Of a stretch of 64,000 nucleotides of DNA, positions 34,906-43,599 are shown piece after piece. The DNA comes from Treponema_I sp045599005 (GTDB lineage Bacteria > Spirochaetota > Spirochaetia > Treponematales > Treponemataceae). Position numbers and translations under genes: made by a program. How positions within the stretch are numbered: position 1 is the first letter of the stretch; every line of letters begins with the position of its first letter. The notes below the pieces were generated by a model that made no database searches, had not been told where the DNA came from, and saw only the letters and a program-made list of their open reading frames with translations. The stretch lies in assembly GCA_045599005.1 (NCBI GenBank), contig JAZRVF010000006.1:31023-95022 (forward strand). Direction: 5' to 3'.

Positions 34906-36339
34906 TTATAGTTTATCAATAAGCATGGAACATTTTCCCGAAGGAATTGGAAGCGTTTTTTTCTTCTGTCCCAGGATATTGATTGTAAAATAATACAGTT
35001 TCTCGCTTTCCATCTGGATTTCCCATCCACGGAGACTTTTGTTGGACAGGATTGTGATCAGATTGCGTTTCAATGACAGATTCTCAATTCCCATAATCTC
35101 AAGGTTGGGAATGATCCAGTCTACAGTTTTGCGCGGCAGACTGATCTCAAGACCGATGACATTCTCAATCATCAGAGCGATTGTGGAAAGACCGGCGGAA
35201 TGCACATAACAGCTTCTGGGCCAGAAATCACCTTCGTTCTCGGGAAGCGCACGACCTTCCTTGCATGGCAGGTATGCTTCCCACAGATTTCCTTTGACAC
35301 TGCTGTCATTGGGGAACATTGCATCCAGAAGATAATACAGATGACGGATCGCACATTCGCGGGCAAAATCCCAACGCTGGTATCTTTCGAGACCTTTGAA
35401 AATCATGAAGTTAAGATAAGGGAATACACTTCCGCGGTATCCATAGCCGTTCTCGTTGAAAGCAGGATCATCTGCTGACAGAGACGGAAAAGGATGATCT
35501 GTGCCGAAAGTTGTAGGATTGCTCAGGTGGGAAATCAGCATGTCAGCTTTGTCTTCATTGGGGATTTCCGCCAGCAGCGGCCAGAATCCGGCAGCTGTTT
35601 TCTGTGTCAGACGGTTTTCCTCTTCGTCAAGATCGTGATAGAAGCCTGTCTCGCTTGCCCACATTTTGCTGTTGATGCGGGTTTTGAGTGAGAAATACTG
35701 ACGTTTGTACTGGAAACTCAATTCCTTGTCATTAAGAATGTCGCCCAGTGCAGACATGTACAGTGAGTTTACGGCCAGAGCGCTGTTGAAATCCACAGGG
35801 TAATATGCGTCAGTGCGGGGAGCATTGAACATTGTGGATGCAGTAAAAGGCACATGGTAAAGTCCGTTCTCCGCCTTGAAGTTTGTCTCAAGCCAGCTCA
35901 TATATTTGATGAGGACAGGCATAACTTCCTTGACACGGCGTTTGTTCGCGGACTTGTGGTACAGATTGTATTCAGCCCATGCAAAAAGAGGCATTCCCAC
36001 ACCGGCAGGATTATCCTCTGTCAGAACGGGAGAATCTGTTTTTGTGTCATATTTCCAGCGGATTGCTCCGTCTGCTTCCTGCTGAGCATAAAAATAGTCC
36101 AGGTTTTTGTTTGCCGGATAGTTTCGGTTTGAATAAACAAGAAAAAATGAAGAAAAGATTGATTCAAGCTGATCAAGAGTCAGTAAATCCCCGTCAGGAT
36201 GAATGAAAAATCCGTCGGGAGACTGTTCGCCTGTTTTGGGATCAAGCCAGAAATCCTCAAGTTTGGCCCATGTTTTATCATAAATATCAACAAAATCCTG
36301 ATCGTAAAAGTGAATCTTGGGAAAATCGCGCTTGTTCAT
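34906..36339 (-). CDS. GH63/GH37-like (alpha/alpha)6-barrel glycoside hydrolase
   Basis: 477 aa from ATG 36339 with AAGGAG 5 nt upstream. There is no signal peptide, so it acts in the cytoplasm. Helical-barrel landmarks are NGYGYRGSVFPYLNF, which corresponds to the GYWRGPVW region of GH63, and GNLWEAYLPCKEG, matching the LWEHYNP general-base segment. Relatives hydrolyse alpha-linked glucosides or mannosylglycerate-type solutes; the substrate cannot be set from sequence alone. It is 22 nt upstream of ppx. Confidence 0.75.
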   Translation of the reverse strand: MNKRDFPKIHFYDQDFVDIYDKTWAKLEDFWLDPKTGEQSPDGFFIHPDGDLLTLDQLESIFSSFFLVYSNRNYPANKNLDYFYAQQEADGAIRWKYDTKTDSPVLTEDNPAGVGMPLFAWAEYNLYHKSANKRRVKEVMPVLIKYMSWLETNFKAENGLYHVPFTASTMFNAPRTDAYYPVDFNSALAVNSLYMSALGDILNDKELSFQYKRQYFSLKTRINSKMWASETGFYHDLDEEENRLTQKTAAGFWPLLAEIPNEDKADMLISHLSNPTTFGTDHPFPSLSADDPAFNENGYGYRGSVFPYLNFMIFKGLERYQRWDFARECAIRHLYYLLDAMFPNDSSVKGNLWEAYLPCKEGRALPENEGDFWPRSCYVHSAGLSTIALMIENVIGLEISLPRKTVDWIIPNLEIMGIENLSLKRNLITILSNKSLRGWEIQMESEKLYYFTINILGQKKKTLPIPSGKCSMLIDKL

Positions 36340-36466
36340 GATGCTCCTTGCGCAAAACAATGCTGTCTGTGACTGTTTTTTAGACAAGTCAAGCAATAGT
36401 ATACCACATTTTTACAAATAGTGATATATAATAATTGAATTTTCTTTTCAGCTTTCGGAGGATTTT

Positions 36467-38899
36467 ATGTACAGAGGATTTGTTTATCTTGAAATCCGCA
36501 TTCTTGTCTCTGCAAAAAACAGAGCCTTTGTAATAAAAGACAATCCTGACAGACCTGATCAGCCTGTCTGTGTTCCGGATTATTCCGCTCTGAAAACTGC
36601 CGGAATCCTTTCTGAAGTTTTTGACTGCAGATGGATAAAAAATCCTGCTGTGGAAAAAATCTCAGGTCTTCAGATCCCGGAGGAAACAGATCTTTCCGGC
36701 ATTTCGCTGAAAGTTGCTGAAAACGGGATTCTGCCTATAAACTTTCACGGTCATCACAAGGAGATCGGCATTGAGGAGATGCGCATAGAAGAAGATGCAG
36801 GCAGACTGACTCATTCAGGCAACAACACACGCATGGATTACACAGACGCAGGTTGTGCCAGCATCCGCATAAAGACCAGCAGCAGCATTGAACTTGGTGA
36901 GGAGGCCTACGCTTTTCTGGACGAACTTTTCAGAATCCTCCAGTATCTGGAACTTGTCTCCATGCCTTCCGACAACACGGTCCGCTGCAATGCCTATGTG
37001 GCTCTGGCACCTTATCCGGAGCATCCTGCATCTTTTGTAAAACTCCGCAACCTGAACTCATTCAACTTTGTGCGGAAAGCCGTGAATGCTGAGCTGTCCC
37101 GTCAGGAGGAAATCCTTGCATGCGGCGGTTCCATCCAGAAAGAAAGCAGGCTTTGGCTTGAGCGGCAGAACATTACAAAAACTTTCAGGACACACTCCGG
37201 CGATGAAGTGCCACGCTTTGTAAAAACCGATTATCTTTATGAAGCTCCCCAGTCCGGACAAGTTTCTGACAGAGAGGCTGTTCCGGAGACTGGAACAGAA
37301 CCGGTGCAGGACAGTTTTCTGGGACTGGAAATGCCTTCAGAACGGAGACTCCGTTTCCAGAAACAGTACGGTCTCAGTTCCAGTGCGACAGACTACCTCT
37401 GCGAACAGAAACGGCGGGCAGACTTCTTTGAGGAGACAGTTGCCCTTGGCGCAAGTCCTTTGGACACAGCCCACTGGATGTGTGGAAAGCTGCTCCGACC
37501 CTCAAAGAAAAACGGTGCGGACCAGTATTCTGCCGGTTCTGACAGTCTGTGGAAGCTTAAGCCAGAAGATTTTGCCCGCATTCTCATTCTTTTTTCAGAG
37601 CACAAAATCCATTCGGGAATTGTCAGACAGATGATTGAAGATCTTCTGAACGGGAAAAAATCAGAGGAGGAGGATTCCTGGGAGCAGAAACCTGCAATGC
37701 TTACAAAAGAGCAGGTGGAACCGATCATTGCGGAAGTCATTGCGGAGAATCCTCTTGAGAAAGCGAAACTTCAGTCCGGGGACATGGCGCCGATGGAGTT
37801 TCTTACAGGTCTTGTAATGAAACGGTCAAACGGTCTTGCGAATCCCCAGCAGGTTAAGTGCCTGATAAAAGCGTCACTGAACATCAGCATTGTGTACATT
37901 CTTGCAATGGGCGGTGCAATGGTCTCTTCCCGCAGAAAAGACGGCATTGTGGAGAACGATCCTCTTGTCATGAAAAAGCTGCTTTCCGTGATTCCCAAAG
38001 AGATAAAACATCAGCTTACAACATTGAACACCGGCATGAGTGAGGAACTGGAGCCTGCGGACTGGGCCGCCCTGATCACCGGGATTACGGAACGGCTTTC
38101 AGAGGGCACCGCAAACGGAATTGTTGTGACCATGGGAACCGACACCCTGCCCTACACCGCCGCACTGCTCTACTGGCTTTTTTCAGACGCAGAATGTCCT
38201 GTTGTGATTACGGCTTCCCACTCAATTCCAAAAGAATCAGATGAGGCTTCCGAAAGTTTTCTTCTTGCGGTACAGACGGCCTGCAATAAAAAAAATGGTG
38301 TCTATGTGGTTGTACAGAACAGGATTCTTTCTCCGCTCAACCTTAAATTTACAGGCAGCGCACCGGGAGACACAGGCTTTACAAACTGGAATCTTCCGGA
38401 ACCGCTTTTCACAGGATCCGGCCCGATCGCAGTGCAGATGACAGGCCAGAAAGACACAGATGCCTTTGTTGTCCGGCAGATCCTTAAGGAAACAAACAAC
38501 TCACTTCTTGCGCTGAAAACTTATCCCGGTCTTAAGTCCGAACTGTTCCTGCCGCTTCTGGACAGGGGAATCAGCAGAATCATCCTGGAACTTTACAACA
38601 CAGGAACCGGCAACATGCGGGACAGTGATTATTCACTGAAAACGCTTCTCATGCGCGGAAAAAGACACAACTGCCGTTTCTACTGTACGTCCCAGCAGCA
38701 GAACACCGTTGATTTCTCAAGTTATTCCACTGCAAACATGTTCTGGAAATCCGGTGCGGTCCCCATGGGCATTCTTGCCACCGAATCAGTCATTGCATTG
38801 ATTTATGCTGCCTCACTGATATGTGACACCGCGGAAGAATTTGACCGGACAATGGATACTTACGCCGCGCTGTACAGATTTGCACCAGATAATTTATAG
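36467..38899 (+). CDS. GatB-like / asparaginase-like fusion protein with lost catalytic residues
   Basis: 810 aa. Residues 1-290 resemble the GatB cradle domain (MRIEEDAGRLTH 105-116, LNSFNFVRKAVNAELSRQ 196-213, ESRLW 226-230); 295-400 the helical domain (YGLSSSATDYL); 415-472 the GatB/YqeY tail (VIAENP, MKRSNGLANPQQV). Residues 474-810 resemble GatD/L-asparaginase. Relative to GatB, the N-terminus is shortened, the CPVCLGLPG zinc region is not recognisable and IEI is IRI. In the asparaginase part the TGGT nucleophile is Ala (MGGA, 481-484), while T558, D559 and K627 remain. GGAGG precedes the ATG. Function unknown; it is not an ordinary GatB. Confidence 0.8.
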   Translation: MYRGFVYLEIRILVSAKNRAFVIKDNPDRPDQPVCVPDYSALKTAGILSEVFDCRWIKNPAVEKISGLQIPEETDLSGISLKVAENGILPINFHGHHKEIGIEEMRIEEDAGRLTHSGNNTRMDYTDAGCASIRIKTSSSIELGEEAYAFLDELFRILQYLELVSMPSDNTVRCNAYVALAPYPEHPASFVKLRNLNSFNFVRKAVNAELSRQEEILACGGSIQKESRLWLERQNITKTFRTHSGDEVPRFVKTDYLYEAPQSGQVSDREAVPETGTEPVQDSFLGLEMPSERRLRFQKQYGLSSSATDYLCEQKRRADFFEETVALGASPLDTAHWMCGKLLRPSKKNGADQYSAGSDSLWKLKPEDFARILILFSEHKIHSGIVRQMIEDLLNGKKSEEEDSWEQKPAMLTKEQVEPIIAEVIAENPLEKAKLQSGDMAPMEFLTGLVMKRSNGLANPQQVKCLIKASLNISIVYILAMGGAMVSSRRKDGIVENDPLVMKKLLSVIPKEIKHQLTTLNTGMSEELEPADWAALITGITERLSEGTANGIVVTMGTDTLPYTAALLYWLFSDAECPVVITASHSIPKESDEASESFLLAVQTACNKKNGVYVVVQNRILSPLNLKFTGSAPGDTGFTNWNLPEPLFTGSGPIAVQMTGQKDTDAFVVRQILKETNNSLLALKTYPGLKSELFLPLLDRGISRIILELYNTGTGNMRDSDYSLKTLLMRGKRHNCRFYCTSQQQNTVDFSSYSTANMFWKSGAVPMGILATESVIALIYAASLICDTAEEFDRTMDTYAALYRFAPDNL

Positions 38900-38970
38900 C
38901 ATAATTCCGTCATGAGATGACGAGTCACTGCCTTTCTATCGGTACGGAATAGTGCTAAACTGATTTTATT

Positions 38971-41184
38971 ATGGCATATTACTTTGACGATTCAGAAGCC
39001 ATTGCCCAAGAAGCAAACGGCGATATTTCCGTAACATTAAAGCGAATTTCTTCCCAGTTCATGAGGAAGAACCCTCCAAGGCCGCTGACTGCAAGACCTT
39101 TCTACAACAGCGGAATCAGGCGTAACAAAGATTACCGTTATGTTGCCGACTTCAACAGGATTTTTCCTGATGCAAAGGACTTTTCATACGTCTTCATGCG
39201 CGGCATTTATTTTTCAGGTGCTGACGGTTCCATACAGTTTACGCTGATTCCGGATTCACCCGGAAAAATCTGGATGAACGGGAACCTGGTCTTTGCCACT
39301 GATATTTTTGCAGAACGCTATGTGCGTAAGCCCATCACAATAAGCATTCCTGTAAAGAAAGGCCGCAATACCCTGATTATCCGCACAACAAAGACCCGCG
39401 CCGGTTTCGGTATGGAATTCGGTACCTGGCTTGGAAAGCTGGATTACAGATTCTCCCGTGGCTCAGAAGGTTTTACTGAGGCAGAAGGAATTGACTACAC
39501 AGCACCAATGGCGGAGTCTCCCGCTGATTTTGCCCAGCATCCTGAAAAATACGAATCAGCATTTATCCGTCCGCGCCAATGGACAGAAACTGAAAAAGCC
39601 AAAGGAAACTTCGGCCGCATTTTCGGCATTCCGCCAGCTTTCGGAAGAACCTGTGCTGTTGCCGTAACAGCCTTCTCTGCACCCAGGGGCGAATACACCC
39701 TGTCCTGCAAAGCAGACTGCGCTTTCTCAGTTTCTGCGGGCAAAAAGCAGGTTCTTTCAGGCAAGGCAGAAACTGCTTCTGTAAAAATCCAGATGAACGG
39801 CCGGAAGACAGTTTTTGCCCTTAACACAGAATGCCCTGAGAATGCCACAAGCTGGAGCGCAGAGATCACTCTGACAGACGCAGCCGGCAAACAGATTCTG
39901 CCGGAAAGCATTTTCTTCTCCAAAGAAACTCCTGAAACCAGAAAGAACCATCCCTGGGCATACATCGGCCCTTTCAAACCGGAAGAATCTTTCGCGGCAC
40001 CGCTGGGAGCCCTTTCCACAAGCGAATACTCCGCCTACAGACTTGCCGGCGATTCCCCAGACCTGCGCTGGTACCGCCTTGACGAACCGGATCTGTGGGT
40101 ACGTCTTTACAACGAGAATCCGCTTTTCGGGCACTGGAACTATCCGCTGGGCGTAACACTTTACGGACTCATAGAAGAAGCACGCCATTACGACAAAGGT
40201 GAGGATCCTGCCTCTGCAAAAAAACTTTTCAGCTACATTCAGGAACACGTCGCACAGTCCGTGGCTTCTTTTGACTACGCACAGTTCGACAAACGCACCT
40301 TCGGCGGCGCGACTTCAGTACACCATCTTCTTACGAGCATAGACAGCCTTGACGACTGCGGATCTTTTGCGTCACTGATGCTTGAAGTTTCAAAGGACCT
40401 GGACATAGGGAACTATTACCCCATCGCAAAATATGTGGGCGACTACATCGTTTTTGAACAGGACAGACTTGAGGACGGCGCTTTCTGGCGCAAAGACATG
40501 ATGCATCATTTCCACAACGGAACCATGTGGGCAGACGATCTCTACATGAGTGTGCCTTTCCTTTGCAGATATGCGAAACTTACATGCAATACGGCAATTC
40601 TTGATGATGTGTGCAACCAGTTCAAAGGCTTTAAGAAGCGCCTCTACATGAAAGACAACGGTCTTATGGCCCATGTCTTTGATTTTAACCGGGGCATGAA
40701 CACGGCTGTTCCGTGGGGACGGGGAAACGGCTGGACAATTTTCTCACTTACGGAACTTCTTCAGGTATTGCCTGAGGACCACCCTGACAGACCGGAACTG
40801 ATGCAGTTCTATCTTGATTTGTGTGCGGCTTACCTTAAAGTTCAGGACGAATCAGGAATGTGGCATCAGGTTCTGAATATGCCTTCAAGTTATCCGGAGA
40901 CTTCTTGTACGGCAATGTTCATCTGCGCATTCTCACGGGGAATACGGAACGGCTGGCTTAAAGACGACAGTGGCGCATACAGGGAAGCCTGCAGGAAGGC
41001 ATGGGCTGGCATAGAGCGTACCAGCGTTGACACAAAAGGAAACGTATACGGTGTGTGCCGCGGTTCAGAGTTTGCCTTCAACCCGATTTATTACGCAGAA
41101 CACCTTCTGCCTCGCCTGAACGACACCCACGGAATCGGTATCGTTCTTCTTGCTGGCGTAGAACTGCTTAAAATCACAGAATAA
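38971..41184 (+). CDS. GH105-type unsaturated rhamnogalacturonyl hydrolase with N-terminal accessory domain
   Basis: 737 aa without signal peptide. Residues ~1-340 are beta-rich accessory domains (WMNGNLVF, TLIIRTTKTR). Residues ~370-737 form the (alpha/alpha)6 barrel of GH105: GGATSVHHLL, MWADDLYM with the catalytic Asp, WGRGNGWTIFSL, and YPETSCTAMF. The enzyme removes the unsaturated uronic acid from rhamnogalacturonan oligosaccharides, releasing rhamnose-containing products that the RhaB/RhaD pathway can use. No Shine-Dalgarno is seen; ATTCCG(T)/(A)CGGAAT arms lie upstream. Confidence 0.85.
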   Translation: MAYYFDDSEAIAQEANGDISVTLKRISSQFMRKNPPRPLTARPFYNSGIRRNKDYRYVADFNRIFPDAKDFSYVFMRGIYFSGADGSIQFTLIPDSPGKIWMNGNLVFATDIFAERYVRKPITISIPVKKGRNTLIIRTTKTRAGFGMEFGTWLGKLDYRFSRGSEGFTEAEGIDYTAPMAESPADFAQHPEKYESAFIRPRQWTETEKAKGNFGRIFGIPPAFGRTCAVAVTAFSAPRGEYTLSCKADCAFSVSAGKKQVLSGKAETASVKIQMNGRKTVFALNTECPENATSWSAEITLTDAAGKQILPESIFFSKETPETRKNHPWAYIGPFKPEESFAAPLGALSTSEYSAYRLAGDSPDLRWYRLDEPDLWVRLYNENPLFGHWNYPLGVTLYGLIEEARHYDKGEDPASAKKLFSYIQEHVAQSVASFDYAQFDKRTFGGATSVHHLLTSIDSLDDCGSFASLMLEVSKDLDIGNYYPIAKYVGDYIVFEQDRLEDGAFWRKDMMHHFHNGTMWADDLYMSVPFLCRYAKLTCNTAILDDVCNQFKGFKKRLYMKDNGLMAHVFDFNRGMNTAVPWGRGNGWTIFSLTELLQVLPEDHPDRPELMQFYLDLCAAYLKVQDESGMWHQVLNMPSSYPETSCTAMFICAFSRGIRNGWLKDDSGAYREACRKAWAGIERTSVDTKGNVYGVCRGSEFAFNPIYYAEHLLPRLNDTHGIGIVLLAGVELLKITE

Positions 41185-41188
41185 ACTG

Positions 41189-41233
41189 AAAAAAAGGACT
41201 GTCTGGCTTTATGATCAGGCAGTCCTTTTTTTG
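41189..41233. terminator. Bidirectional terminator between GH105 and chemoreceptor genes
   Basis: GGACTGTCTG pairs with CAGGCAGTCC (one G-U), flanked by A7 and T7, between convergent genes. Confidence 0.9.
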
Positions 41234-41256
41234 TGGATATTCAGTTCCTTACAGAA

Positions 41257-43116
41257 TCAGACCACAAACTTGTTGACTTCTTCGCCAAGCAGCATGATGC
41301 TTTCTGCGTTTTCTTTGGAAGAAGTCTGAGTTTCTGCAACAAGCACATTGATTCTGGCAGTTTTTTCATCAACCTCGTTCATTGCATTCCTGATGTCCTC
41401 AGTTGTGGTGCCAAGAGCATCCATTTCTGTGACAATCTCTTTGATACCGAGCAGCATCTGCTGAGAACTGTTCTTTGTCTCAGAAGAAATCTCCTTGATC
41501 CGTTCCATGCTTTCAAGAACCTGCTGATTGCCGCTCTGCTGCTCGATCATTGCGGAATGCACAACATTTTCCTGCTGCTTTACAACTTCAGTAAGATTCA
41601 GAATATTGTCAAACACAACCTGAACCTGACGGATGCTCTGGGAAACATTATTGATGGCCACATTCAGTTCTTTTACCTGAACGTCAATCGCCTTACCCTG
41701 ACTGTTGGACTGTTCTGCAAGCTTGCGGATTTCGTCAGCAACTACTGCAAAACCGCTGCCTGCGTCTCCTGCATGGGCCGCCTCAATTGCAGCGTTCATT
41801 GCAAGAAGGTTTGTCTGGGAAGCAATTGCCTGAACAATGCGTGCGGCTTCAATCATTGAGCCGGACTCCTCCATGATAAGTTCCGCGGCATGCACGGCAT
41901 CGTTCACATTTTTCTGCCCGTTCTCGGAAGCTTTTGCAAGTTCATCAACAGAAGCCGAGTTTTTCTCAAGGATTGATGTGACTGAATCGATGTTTCCGAC
42001 AATCTGCGAAATTGCCTTTGTGGAATTCTCCATGTTCTCTGACTGCATGTTAACGAACTCATCAAGTTTCATGACGCCTGTCTCAATGTTTCTGACTGTC
42101 TGGGTCGTTTCCTCAACACCTGCAGACTGATTGATCACACCCTGCTTAACGGTGCCGACAGTCCGTGAGATCTCAGACACGGCATCTGCAACAGCCTCAG
42201 TGTTTTTATCCATTTTCCGGGCGATTGAATCAGTTTTTTCCGTTGCCTGGCGGATTGTCATGACAAGCCCTTTTGTTGTCTTAACAACACGGTTTATGGC
42301 CACATTCATGATTCCGTATTCATCACGGCTTACAACATCAAGATGAGGAATTGAGAAATCGTTCTTGGCAAGACTCTGCATGACTTCCATTGATCTTTCA
42401 AGACGTCTGGATTCTGCAGTTGTCTCAAAAAGATTATCAAGAATGGCGACAATCAGGGCAGCAGCAGAAATCGGAATGACTTTTGTCCTGTAAACGTCAA
42501 AAATCTGGTCGAATTTACCAAGCTCCATATTTCTGTTGGCAAGCATTGTAACCATGATCACACCGAGAGTTGATGAGAAAGTGACCAGTGAATGCCGGAC
42601 TTTGCTGCTCAGTCTGATGCGGTCTCTCTTGAGGGGGAGCCATTTCATCCAGTTTTCCACACGAATCAGCCACATCACATAGCACAGTGTTCCGCTGAGA
42701 CATCCTGAACCGACCGCCGCGAACCAGGGATCGTGAGTGATGTAATATATTCCTTTGGTTCTGCAAATTGACATGATTGTAAACGGAAAACCGAGAAAAC
42801 AGGCGATGATGGCAAAATACTGTATCATCATAAAGGCAAAGAGTGTTTTTTCAGTTTTATCAACCGATTCCTTCGTTCCATCGAAAGTTTTCGGAATTAT
42901 TACAGACATGACTTTGGGAAGAATCAAGCCTATTCCGCAGGTGATCAGGACATAAGCAATGTTCTGGGCAGAAAAGATCATCTGCTTAAGAGTTTCCACA
43001 GGATAAATATCACAGAACCAGAACAGGAACCACACGACAATGTGGAAATCAGTGAATGCAAGAACACTTCCGAGATAAATTTTTCCCGGCATTTTCTCAA
43101 CTCTCAATTCTTCCAT
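41257..43116 (-). CDS. Methyl-accepting chemotaxis protein with six-helix membrane sensor
   Basis: 619 aa from ATG 43116, GGAG upstream; a TTG five codons earlier is less likely. The N-terminal ~250 residues carry about six hydrophobic segments and no large periplasmic loop, unlike the standard two-helix receptor. A HAMP-like linker and a long coiled coil follow, with the CheW/CheA-contact hairpin tip around EAAHAGDAGSGFAVVADEIR. It feeds chemotaxis through CheW (28.6 kb). A TTGTGA-17-TATAAT promoter lies upstream. Confidence 0.92.
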   Translation of the reverse strand: MEELRVEKMPGKIYLGSVLAFTDFHIVVWFLFWFCDIYPVETLKQMIFSAQNIAYVLITCGIGLILPKVMSVIIPKTFDGTKESVDKTEKTLFAFMMIQYFAIIACFLGFPFTIMSICRTKGIYYITHDPWFAAVGSGCLSGTLCYVMWLIRVENWMKWLPLKRDRIRLSSKVRHSLVTFSSTLGVIMVTMLANRNMELGKFDQIFDVYRTKVIPISAAALIVAILDNLFETTAESRRLERSMEVMQSLAKNDFSIPHLDVVSRDEYGIMNVAINRVVKTTKGLVMTIRQATEKTDSIARKMDKNTEAVADAVSEISRTVGTVKQGVINQSAGVEETTQTVRNIETGVMKLDEFVNMQSENMENSTKAISQIVGNIDSVTSILEKNSASVDELAKASENGQKNVNDAVHAAELIMEESGSMIEAARIVQAIASQTNLLAMNAAIEAAHAGDAGSGFAVVADEIRKLAEQSNSQGKAIDVQVKELNVAINNVSQSIRQVQVVFDNILNLTEVVKQQENVVHSAMIEQQSGNQQVLESMERIKEISSETKNSSQQMLLGIKEIVTEMDALGTTTEDIRNAMNEVDEKTARINVLVAETQTSSKENAESIMLLGEEVNKFVV

Positions 43117-43163
43117 GAAAGCACACTCCAAAGATGAAAAATATCAGATTCAATTTAGTCCTG

Positions 43164-43192
43164 ATTATAAACTCGTTTCCCAAAAGTCACAA
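43164..43192 (-). promoter_or_regulatory. Promoter of the chemoreceptor gene
   Basis: On the minus strand TTGTGA (43187-43192), 17 nt, perfect TATAAT (43164-43169), about 48 nt before the ATG. The box types are sigma-70, not flagellar sigma-28. Confidence 0.65.
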
Positions 43193-43294
43193 GATTATGT
43201 TTAATATCTCTTTTTTCTCCATTTTATACAGTTCTTATTACCGAAAACCTGATTTTTCCGAAAAGAATCCTGAATCTGCGAATCATCATTTTTC

Positions 43295-43323
43295 TTGAAA
43301 ATCTCAACATTTTTTCGTAGAAT
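43295..43323 (+). promoter_or_regulatory. Promoter of tex with a ~270-nt leader
   Basis: TTGAAA (43295-43300), 17 nt, TAGAAT (43318-43323). Transcription from here would carry the long hairpin at 43406-43515 in the 5' leader of tex. Confidence 0.55.
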
Positions 43324-43405
43324 AGCCCTCGCTTTTAATTTTTACCCTGGATGATAAATTTGTTTTAGAAAATCTGGGTTTCGAGTTTATATATTCGGTT
43401 AAAGA

Positions 43406-43515
43406 TTTGAATGTACTACCAGAAAAATCACGGCAATTCGCCACGCTGAAGGAAACACTTTCAAAACTTCAGAGTGGCCCGGTTGCCGCTGGATTTTTCT
43501 TACCGTACATTCAAC
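43406..43515. other. 110-nt long imperfect hairpin in the tex leader
   Basis: Nested arms: TTGAATGTAC with GTACATTCAA, AGAAAAATC with GATTTTTCT, CGGCAA with TTGCCG, and GCCACGCTGAAG with CTTCAGAGTGGC, around a GGAAACACTTT-type loop. A symmetric internal loop has TACC on both sides of the + strand (GGTA on the reverse). It shares GTTTCC and GGTAGT, read on the minus strand, with the RNA candidates at 1061 and 49963, but little else. The rest of 43117-43599 holds two promoters and no ORF that I can support. Confidence 0.5.
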
Positions 43516-43599
43516 TATTGCTGTTTTTCTATAACTCGGCATTCAGACTGGATACAAATTTTGAATGAACGGAAAGAAAAACAGTAATCAGGAGAAACT

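Noticed and set aside
36467..37900. Ordinary gatB for the tRNA amidotransferase
   Set aside because: No gatA or gatC nearby, key GatB residues are missing and an asparaginase-like domain is fused in frame.
43406..43515. Third copy of the 1061/49963 RNA family
   Set aside because: It shares only short motifs (GTTTCC, GGTAGT); the conserved 31-nt bulge segment is absent, so it is listed separately.
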